Of a DNA stretch of 11,973 bases, positions 6,740-11,973 are shown in pieces. The position numbers were made by a program, and so were the translations under genes. Each line of letters begins with the position of its first letter. The first letter of the stretch is position 1. Under the pieces are notes generated by a model, which did no database searches, had not been told where the DNA came from, and saw only the letters and a list, made by a program, of their open reading frames with translations. The DNA is from Allobrachymonas sp. Lineage in GTDB: Bacteria > Pseudomonadota > Gammaproteobacteria > Burkholderiales > Burkholderiaceae_C. Location of the stretch: positions 1 to 11,973 of the forward strand of contig JAUNUE010000033.1 of assembly GCA_030538335.1 (NCBI GenBank). Reading direction: 5' to 3'.

Positions 6740-8311
6740 TTAACCCCCGTGCAAAAACATGTGGTAGGCCGGGTTGTCGGTTTCTTCCACCCACGGATAG
6801 CCGGTTTTGGTGAGGAAAGTGCCAAAAGCCTTGTCCTGTCCCTTGGGCACCTGAATACCCACCAAGACGTGCCCATAGTCAGCACCCTGATTGCGGTAGT
6901 GGAACAGGCTGATGTTCCAGTTAGGGTTCATCAGGTTCAGGAATTTCATCAACGCCCCCGGCCGCTCAGGAAAGATGCAGCGCAGCAGGCGTTCGTTGGT
7001 GGCAAGCGTGCTCACACCGCCGATCATGTAGCGCAGGTGCGCTTTGGCCAGCTCGTCTTGCGTCAGGTCGATGGCGGCAAAGCCCTGTTTTTCAAACTTC
7101 TGCACGATGCGCGTGCTTTCGCCGGGGCCGCTGGTGGTCAGGCCCACAAATACATGCGCCTTGTCGTTGCTGCTCATGCGGTAATTGAACTCGGTGACGT
7201 TGCGCGCGGCACCGCTCAATGAGCCTATCAGCTCTACCAGGCGGCGAAAGCTCCCACGTTCCTCGGGGATGGTGATGGCAAACAGCCCCTCGCGTTCTTC
7301 ACCCACTTCAGCGCGCTCGGCCACAAAGCGCAGGCGGTCGAAATTCATGTTGGCGCCGCTCAATATGGCTGCAAAGGTCTGTCCCTTGCATTTGGTCTCC
7401 ATCACGTGTTTCTTGATGGCGGCCACGGCCAGCGCGCCAGAAGGCTCGACGATGCTGCGTGTATCGACAAAAATATCCTTGATGGCGGCGCAGACGGCAT
7501 CGGTATCTACCGTGACATAGCCATCCACCAGGTCGCGCGAGATACGGAAGGTTTCTTCGCCCACCTGTTTGACGGCGGTGCCGTCAGAGAACAGGCCCAC
7601 ATCGGCCAGGTTCACGCGCTCTTCGGCTTCGACCGACTGGATCATGGCGTTGGAGTCGTTGGTCTGCACGCCTATCACTTTCACACCGGGGCGCACGGCC
7701 TTGATGTAATTGGCTACGCCTGCAATCAGGCCGCCGCCACCAATGGCTACAAAAACGGCATCGAGTTCCTTGTGCGGTAGCGCCTGGATTTGCTGCAGGA
7801 TTTCCATGGCGATAGTACCCTGGCCTGCGATCACTTCTGGGTCGTCAAAAGGGTGGATGAAAGTCAATCCTTCGTTTTTCTGCAGCTTTACGGCGTGCTG
7901 GTAGGCATCGCTGTAGCTGTCGCCTGCCAATACCACTTCACCGCCCAGGCTCTTGACGGCATCTACCTTCAATTGCGGCGTGGTGGTCGGCATGACGATG
8001 ACGGCACGCGTGCCGAGTTTTTTGCCGCTGAGCGCCACGCCTTGCGCATGGTTGCCGGCCGAGGCGCAGATCACGCCCTTTTGCAGTTGCTCGGGTGAGA
8101 GCTGCGCCATCTTGTTGTAGGCGCCGCGCAGTTTGAAGCTGAACACGGGTTGCTGGTCTTCGCGCTTGAGCAGCACGGTATTGCCCAGGCGCTTGCTCAG
8201 TACCTTGGCGACATCCAGCGAAGACTCTTTGGCCACGTCATAGACACGGGCGTTGAGGATTTTTTTGAGGTAGTCGTCGGGGGTGAGGTGGGTTTTGTTT
8301 TTGTTTGGCAT
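6740..8311 (-). CDS. ilvA: Threonine ammonia-lyase, biosynthetic (threonine deaminase)
   Basis: IlvA converts threonine to 2-oxobutanoate and ammonia, the committed step of isoleucine synthesis, with pyridoxal phosphate. The 523-residue protein has the long biosynthetic architecture. The catalytic domain covers about residues 1-325, with the PLP Lys60 in FSFKLRGAYNKM, the substrate loop SAGNHAQGVA and the phosphate-binding GGGGLIAG near 190. Two ACT-like regulatory domains follow (starting near GLFAITIPEERGSFRRL and LRCIFPERPGALMKFL), which in the family bind isoleucine for feedback inhibition and valine for activation. A CGGAG Shine-Dalgarno sits about 7 bases before the ATG. The gene starts 12 bases after valS on the same strand, so the two are likely co-transcribed. 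It ends at a shared bidirectional terminator. No key residue is missing. Confidence 0.96.
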   Translation of the reverse strand: MPNKNKTHLTPDDYLKKILNARVYDVAKESSLDVAKVLSKRLGNTVLLKREDQQPVFSFKLRGAYNKMAQLSPEQLQKGVICASAGNHAQGVALSGKKLGTRAVIVMPTTTPQLKVDAVKSLGGEVVLAGDSYSDAYQHAVKLQKNEGLTFIHPFDDPEVIAGQGTIAMEILQQIQALPHKELDAVFVAIGGGGLIAGVANYIKAVRPGVKVIGVQTNDSNAMIQSVEAEERVNLADVGLFSDGTAVKQVGEETFRISRDLVDGYVTVDTDAVCAAIKDIFVDTRSIVEPSGALAVAAIKKHVMETKCKGQTFAAILSGANMNFDRLRFVAERAEVGEEREGLFAITIPEERGSFRRLVELIGSLSGAARNVTEFNYRMSSNDKAHVFVGLTTSGPGESTRIVQKFEKQGFAAIDLTQDELAKAHLRYMIGGVSTLATNERLLRCIFPERPGALMKFLNLMNPNWNISLFHYRNQGADYGHVLVGIQVPKGQDKAFGTFLTKTGYPWVEETDNPAYHMFLHGG

Positions 8312-8323
8312 GGTGTGCTCCGA

Positions 8324-11300
8324 TCAACCCAGACGGCTCAACTGTTCCTTCACTTTTGCCAGCGTGGCGCTGAAGTCGGCCACGCGCTGCTTTTCCTGTT
8401 CGATCACGGCGGGTGGGGCTTTGGCGACGAAATTCTGGTTGTTCAATTTGCCGTTGGCCTTGGTAATTTCACCTTCCAGACGGGCGGCTTCCTTGCCCAG
8501 GCGGGCACGCTCGGCGTCTTTGTCCACTTCGACGAACAGCGCAAGGCGTGCTTCTCCCACCACGGCCACGGGTGCGCCTTGGGCGGCGGCTTGCCAGTCG
8601 GCTTCGTTATCGAATACCTTGACTTCAGTGAGTTTGGCCAAGGCTTGCAGCACGGGCGCTGCCCCTTCAATGAAGGCGGCACGGGTGGCGTTGGCGGGCA
8701 GCACGAACAGCGGCAGGCGCTGGGCGGGCGATACCTGCATTTCACCGCGCAGGTTGCGGCAGGCATCGACCAGTTGCTTGAGTTGGGTGACGTGGGCTTC
8801 GGCCTGCTCGTCGATTTTTTCGGGCTGGCTGATGGGGTAGGGGGCGATGCTGATGGAAGGGCCTGCTTTTCCTGCAATGGGCGCCACCTTTTGCCACAGC
8901 TCTTCGGTGATGAAAGGGATGACCGGGTGCGCGAGTCGCAAGGTTGCTTCGAGCACACGGATCAGCGTATGGCGCGTGGCGCGTTGCTGTTCAGGGGTGC
9001 CGGTCTGGATTTGCACCTTGGCAATTTCCAGGTACCAGTCGCAGAACTCGTTCCACACAAAATCGTAGATCGCGTTGGCCACGTTGTCGAGCCGGTAGTC
9101 GGCAAAGCCTTGCGCCACCGCGGCTTCGGTGCGCTGCAACTGGCTGATGATCCAGCGGTCTGCTGCCGAGCGCTCCAGTTGTTGCATGGAGGTTCCGTCC
9201 CCGCCGCCGGGCCGCCCCAAGGCGGGGACAACCCCCTCGGGGGGCAGCGAACCATGCGCAGCAGGGAGCGTGGGGGCTGCGCAGTCATAACCTTCGCAGT
9301 TCATCAGCACAAAGCGCGTGGCGTTCCACAGCTTGTTGCAGAAGTTGCGGTAGCCCTCGCAGCGTTTGCTGTCGAAGTTGATGCTGCGACCCAGGCTGGC
9401 GAGCGCCGCAAAGGTAAAGCGCAACGCATCGGCACCATAGGCCGGGATGCCTTCGGGGAATTCCTTTTCGGTGTTCTTCTTGACCTGTGGCGCAGTTTCG
9501 GGTTTGCGCAGGCCAGTGGTGCGTTTTTCAAGCAACTGGGGCAGGGCGATGCCATCGATCAGATCCACCGGGTCGAGCACATTGCCTTCCGATTTGCTCA
9601 TCTTCTTGCCTTGGGCATCGCGCACCAGGCCGTGGATGTACACATCGCGGAAGGGTACCTTGCCCGTAAAGTGCGTCGTCATCATGATCATGCGGGCGAC
9701 CCAGAAGAAGATGATGTCGTAGCCGGTGACGAGCACGCTGCTGGGCAGGTAGAGGTTGATGTCTTTCAAGGCGTCCGCACCTGTCTGGGCATTTTTGCCC
9801 TCACCCCCGCCCTCTCCCAGAGGGAGAGGGGGCTGTTCACTCCCTCTCCCGCAGGCGGGAGAGGGTTGGGGTGAGGGTATATCTTGCGGCCAACCGAGGC
9901 TGCTGAACGGCACCAGGGCCGATGAGTACCAGGTGTCGAGCACGTCAGGATCGCGCGTGAGTGCCACGCCCGCACCGGCTTGGGCTTGCGCATCGGCTTC
10001 GTTGCGTGCTACGTAGATATTGCCGTCGGCGTCGTACCATGCCGGAATCTGGTGCCCCCACCACAACTGGCGGCTGATGCACCAGTCCTGGATATTGTTC
10101 ATCCACTGGTTGTAGGTGTTCACCCATTGCTCGGGCACAAAGCGCACCTGCCCCGATTGCACGGCGTCGATGGCTTTTTGCGCAATGCTTTTGCCTGCGC
10201 CAACACCTGTTTCAGGGGCTTTGTTCATCGCTACAAACCACTGGTCGGTCAGCATCGGCTCTACCACCTGGCCGGTGCGTGCGCAGATGGGCAGCATGTA
10301 TTTGTGCGGCTTGATGTCGATGACGTAATCGCCCGCCTGCAAGTCGGCCAGGAAGGCTTTGCGCGCCTCGTAGCGATCCAGGCCTTGGTACGGCGCGGGG
10401 CCGTTTTCGTTGATGTGCGCATCCAGCGTGAAGATGGTAATCAGCGGCAGATCATGGCGCAGGGCGCAGGCATAGTCGTTGAAGTCGTGCGCGCCGGTGA
10501 TCTTGACGCAACCCGAGCCAAATTCGCGATCCACAAAGTCGTCGGCAATGATGGGGATGTTGCGGTTGTTCAGCGGCAGTTCGACCCATTTGCCCACCAA
10601 GTGTTTGTAGCGGTCGTCTTCGGGGTGTACAGCCAGCGCACCGTCGGCCATCATGGTTTCAGGCCGCGTGGTGGCAATCGTCATGCCGCGCTGCATCTGT
10701 CCGTCGATCATCTGCGGGCCATCGACGAAGGGGTAGCAGATGTAGTGCATCTTGCCTTCGGATTCGACGTTTTCTACCTCCAGATCGCTCACCGCCGTCT
10801 TGAGCACCGGATCCCAATTCACCAGGCGCTTGCCCCGGTAGATCAGCCCCTGTTCGTACAACTGCACAAAGGTTTCTGTCACCACCCTGGACAGTTTTTC
10901 GTCCATGGTGAAGTATTCGCGGCTCCAGTCCACGCTGGCGCCCATGCGGCGCATCTGCGTGGTGATGGTGTTGCCGCTGTGTTCTTTCCACTCCCACACG
11001 CGAGCGACGAAATTCTTGCGCGCTTCATCCGGCGTAGGGCCGAGGTCGTGGCGGCTGGTGCCTTGCGCCTGCAACTGGCGCTCGACGACAATCTGCGTGG
11101 CAATGCCCGCGTGGTCGGTGCCCGGCACCCAGGCCGTGTTGTAGCCTCGCATGCGGTGCATCCGCGTGAGGCTGTCCATGATGGTCTGGTTGAAGGCGTG
11201 CCCCATGTGCAGCGTGCCCGTGACGTTGGGCGGCGGCAACTGGATGGCAAAGTTCTCGCCTTGTGCGGCGGCTTCTGCATTGGGCATGCCCGTGCCGCGA

Positions 11301-11416
11301 AAACCGGCCTGACCGTAGCCGCGTTGCTCCCATTCTGGTCCCCATTGGGCCTCGATCGGGGCGGGTTCAAACGATTTGGCGAGGCTGTTAAGGGCAGGTT
11401 GGGCAGGGGCGGTCAT
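8324..11416 (-). CDS. valS: Valyl-tRNA synthetase with two in-frame repeat insertions
   Basis: ValS charges tRNA-Val and edits mischarged threonine. At 1030 residues it is about 80 longer than E. coli ValS (951). Class I signatures are intact: HMGH at 70-73 (PPPNVTGTLHMGHAFNQT) and KMSKS near 605 (KKMSKSEGNVLDP). The CP1 editing domain contains TTRPETMMAD and GAHDFNDYA. The anticodon-binding domain (WNEFCDWYLEIAK) and a C-terminal coiled coil over about the last 70 residues (RLEGEITKANGKLNNQNFV) follow. Much of the extra length is two low-complexity insertions encoded by hairpin-rich repeats: about residues 513-540 (PSPQPSPACGRG...PLPLGEGGGEG) before the conserved PSSVLVTGYDIIFFW, and about 711-742 (SLPPEGVVPALGRPGGG) before SAADRWIISQLQ. 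Both keep the frame. The ATG at 11416 is chosen over a GTG at 11437; neither has a clear Shine-Dalgarno. ilvA follows after 12 bases. Confidence 0.96.
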   Translation of the reverse strand: MTAPAQPALNSLAKSFEPAPIEAQWGPEWEQRGYGQAGFRGTGMPNAEAAAQGENFAIQLPPPNVTGTLHMGHAFNQTIMDSLTRMHRMRGYNTAWVPGTDHAGIATQIVVERQLQAQGTSRHDLGPTPDEARKNFVARVWEWKEHSGNTITTQMRRMGASVDWSREYFTMDEKLSRVVTETFVQLYEQGLIYRGKRLVNWDPVLKTAVSDLEVENVESEGKMHYICYPFVDGPQMIDGQMQRGMTIATTRPETMMADGALAVHPEDDRYKHLVGKWVELPLNNRNIPIIADDFVDREFGSGCVKITGAHDFNDYACALRHDLPLITIFTLDAHINENGPAPYQGLDRYEARKAFLADLQAGDYVIDIKPHKYMLPICARTGQVVEPMLTDQWFVAMNKAPETGVGAGKSIAQKAIDAVQSGQVRFVPEQWVNTYNQWMNNIQDWCISRQLWWGHQIPAWYDADGNIYVARNEADAQAQAGAGVALTRDPDVLDTWYSSALVPFSSLGWPQDIPSPQPSPACGRGSEQPPLPLGEGGGEGKNAQTGADALKDINLYLPSSVLVTGYDIIFFWVARMIMMTTHFTGKVPFRDVYIHGLVRDAQGKKMSKSEGNVLDPVDLIDGIALPQLLEKRTTGLRKPETAPQVKKNTEKEFPEGIPAYGADALRFTFAALASLGRSINFDSKRCEGYRNFCNKLWNATRFVLMNCEGYDCAAPTLPAAHGSLPPEGVVPALGRPGGGDGTSMQQLERSAADRWIISQLQRTEAAVAQGFADYRLDNVANAIYDFVWNEFCDWYLEIAKVQIQTGTPEQQRATRHTLIRVLEATLRLAHPVIPFITEELWQKVAPIAGKAGPSISIAPYPISQPEKIDEQAEAHVTQLKQLVDACRNLRGEMQVSPAQRLPLFVLPANATRAAFIEGAAPVLQALAKLTEVKVFDNEADWQAAAQGAPVAVVGEARLALFVEVDKDAERARLGKEAARLEGEITKANGKLNNQNFVAKAPPAVIEQEKQRVADFSATLAKVKEQLSRLG
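9192..9284 (-). repeat. Hairpin-rich repeat element B inside valS
   Basis: About 93 bases (31 codons) of GC-rich sequence hold three dyads: GTCCCCGCC (9197-9205) with GGCGGGGAC (9221-9229), CCCCC-TC-GGGGG (9232-9243), and TGCGCAGC (9255-9262) with GCTGCGCA (9276-9283). On the minus strand it is read within valS as AAHGSLPPEGVVPALGRPGGG. It resembles an intergenic repeat I recall as common in Comamonadaceae, with a CCCCCGAGGGGG core followed by CTTGGGGCGGCCCGGCGG; that match is from memory and was not searched. The edges are estimated from the dyads and from where ValS similarity resumes (ERSAADRW). Confidence 0.8.
9798..9878 (-). repeat. Clover-leaf repeat element A inside valS
   Basis: An 81-base (27-codon) element. 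An outer 10-bp stem (CCCTCACCCC 9798-9807 with GGGGTGAGGG 9868-9877) encloses two hairpins: CCCTCTCCC-AGA-GGGAGAGGG (9810-9830) and an 11-bp dyad, CCCTCTCCCGC (9842-9852) with GCGGGAGAGGG (9855-9865). All stems are perfect. Read on the minus strand it gives PSPQPSPACGRG...PLPLGEGGGEG within ValS. Repeats with this CCCTCTCCC/GGGAGAGGG design are, as I recall, dispersed in many proteobacterial genomes and often leave such peptides in predicted proteins. No target-site duplication is evident at the edges. Confidence 0.88.
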
Positions 11417-11582
11417 GGCGGCAAAAGAAGGCAACACAATGCCTGCTGCACGGCAACAGGCAAAAGGTCAAATTCTACCGGGCTTATGAAGGCGGCTACA
11501 GGGCGCCCCATGCGTGGAACTGCTGCAGAAAATGAAAAGCCTGTACCTTCGGCGTTTCTATGGGTAAAGGCATGCAAGCAGG

Positions 11583-11672
11583 CAAAGCAGCTATTGCGTA
11601 AAACCTGCTTTGTTGATACGCAAAGTCTGTCTCTGTGTTTTTCTGCGTAAAACCTCTGCTCCTCTGCGTTCC
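11583..11672. repeat. Small repeats and dyads in the valS upstream gap
   Basis: The 274-base gap 11417-11690 separates valS from the reductase gene. It holds two competing dyads: CAAAGCAG (11583-11590) with CTGCTTTG (11605-11612), and TTGCGTA (11594-11600) with TACGCAA (11617-11623). The 12-mer TGCGTAAAACCT occurs twice (11595-11606 and 11644-11655). The stretch 11630-11672 is built from CTCTG and CTGCG words (on the minus strand AACGCAGAGG...CAGAGGTTTTACGCAGA). It resembles a short AACGCAGAGG-type repeat I recall from many unrelated genomes. Nearer valS, a minus-strand TAGAAT (11472-11477) could be a -10 box, but no good -35 is visible. Confidence 0.5.
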
Positions 11673-11690
11673 GGCTGCCCGTATCCCGTA

Positions 11691-11973
11691 TTAATCGAAA
11701 TTGGGCGTTTCCACGCCCAGCACCTTGTGCAGCTTGGGACTGGTGGTGGTGTATTGCAGAAAGACTTTTTTCTCGGGAAAGATAAAGGGCATGGCGCCAA
11801 ACGCGGCCAGCGCACATTCGTGAAAGCCCGAGAGGATGAGTTTTTTCTTGCCCGGATAGGTGTTGATGTCGCCCACGGCAAAAATGCCAGGGATGCTGGT
11901 AGAGAATTTTTCGGTATCTACCACCAGTTGCTTGCGCTCGATTTGCAGGCCCCAGTCGGCAATCGGCCCGAGT
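11691..11973 (-). CDS. Ferredoxin-NADP reductase, thioredoxin-reductase-like type (C-terminal part)
   Basis: Only the last 93 or so residues are in the window; the gene continues past base 11973. The enzyme family moves electrons between NADPH and ferredoxin (or flavodoxin) through FAD in the cytoplasm. Seen: TSIPGIFAVGDINTYPGKKK, the FAD-binding GD motif (G-x-F-A-x-G-D) of the thioredoxin-reductase fold, then LILSGFHECALAAFGAM, in which the helix closes over the flavin. It ends with VFLQYTTTSPKLHKVLGV, a C-terminal extension with a conserved TTS pattern typical of the homodimeric YumC-type ferredoxin-NADP reductases rather than thioredoxin reductase itself. It is the last gene before the valS gap on the same strand, and I see no terminator after it. 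A close relative of other specificity cannot be excluded. Confidence 0.85.
   Translation of the reverse strand, partial: LGPIADWGLQIERKQLVVDTEKFSTSIPGIFAVGDINTYPGKKKLILSGFHECALAAFGAMPFIFPEKKVFLQYTTTSPKLHKVLGVETPNFD

Noticed and set aside
9798..9878. Stacked hairpins read as a transcription terminator within valS
   Set aside because: No U-tract follows on the minus strand, and the valS frame continues with conserved domains on both sides. A repeat element explains it better.
9192..9878. valS as a pseudogene because of the inserts
   Set aside because: Both inserts keep the reading frame, no stop occurs, and the HMGH, KMSKS, editing and anticodon-binding signatures are intact.
9980..11650. Long plus-strand open frame of 556 codons, and a similar one of 574 codons at 8150-9874
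   Set aside because: Both are antisense to valS and ilvA, whose motifs are unmistakable. The translations look like reversed GC-rich codon usage (His/Gly/Val-rich) with no recognisable domains.

Overview
The window looks like ordinary core chromosome of a betaproteobacterium of the order Burkholderiales, most likely the family Comamonadaceae. Four things point there: the GC-rich coding DNA, an S-adenosylhomocysteine (SAH) riboswitch in front of ahcY, protein sequences of that type, and two repeat elements inside valS that resemble dispersed repeats I recall from Comamonas/Acidovorax-type genomes. This placement is inference from recall; no database was searched.

Layout from left to right. 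On the minus strand lies a sulfate-binding lipoprotein gene (42-1142). A 310-base divergent control region with palindromes separates it from lysS (1453-3018, plus strand). A sigma-70-like promoter, an SAH riboswitch and an overlapping terminator hairpin (3038-3172) follow and control ahcY (3220-4656). Then come a small unrecognised ORF (4694-4903), a strongly hairpin-forming intergenic stretch (4924-5004), metF (5122-5949) and two short lipoprotein genes (6027-6281 and 6306-6656). A symmetrical terminator (6679-6714) serves the lipoprotein genes and, from the other side, the valS-ilvA pair on the minus strand (ilvA 6740-8311, valS 8324-11416). Left of the window edge is the 3' end of a ferredoxin-NADP reductase gene (11691-11973, minus strand, 5' end missing).

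How the genes relate. ahcY and metF both serve the methionine/SAM cycle: AhcY removes SAH and gives homocysteine, and MetF makes the 5-methyl-tetrahydrofolate that remethylates it. The sulfate-binding protein feeds sulfur assimilation, which also ends in cysteine and methionine. valS and ilvA are 12 bases apart and join valine charging to the first step of isoleucine synthesis.

The most notable signals are: (1) a complete SAH riboswitch whose P4 3' strand is reused by a terminator stem, giving a readable ON-switch mechanism; (2) two different hairpin-rich repeat elements inserted in frame in valS, adding about 27 and 31 codons to an essential enzyme; (3) a pair of small lipoproteins sharing an ASAQVxQAE motif. 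I found no defence, mobile or biosynthetic system that I would call undescribed; the region is mostly housekeeping.
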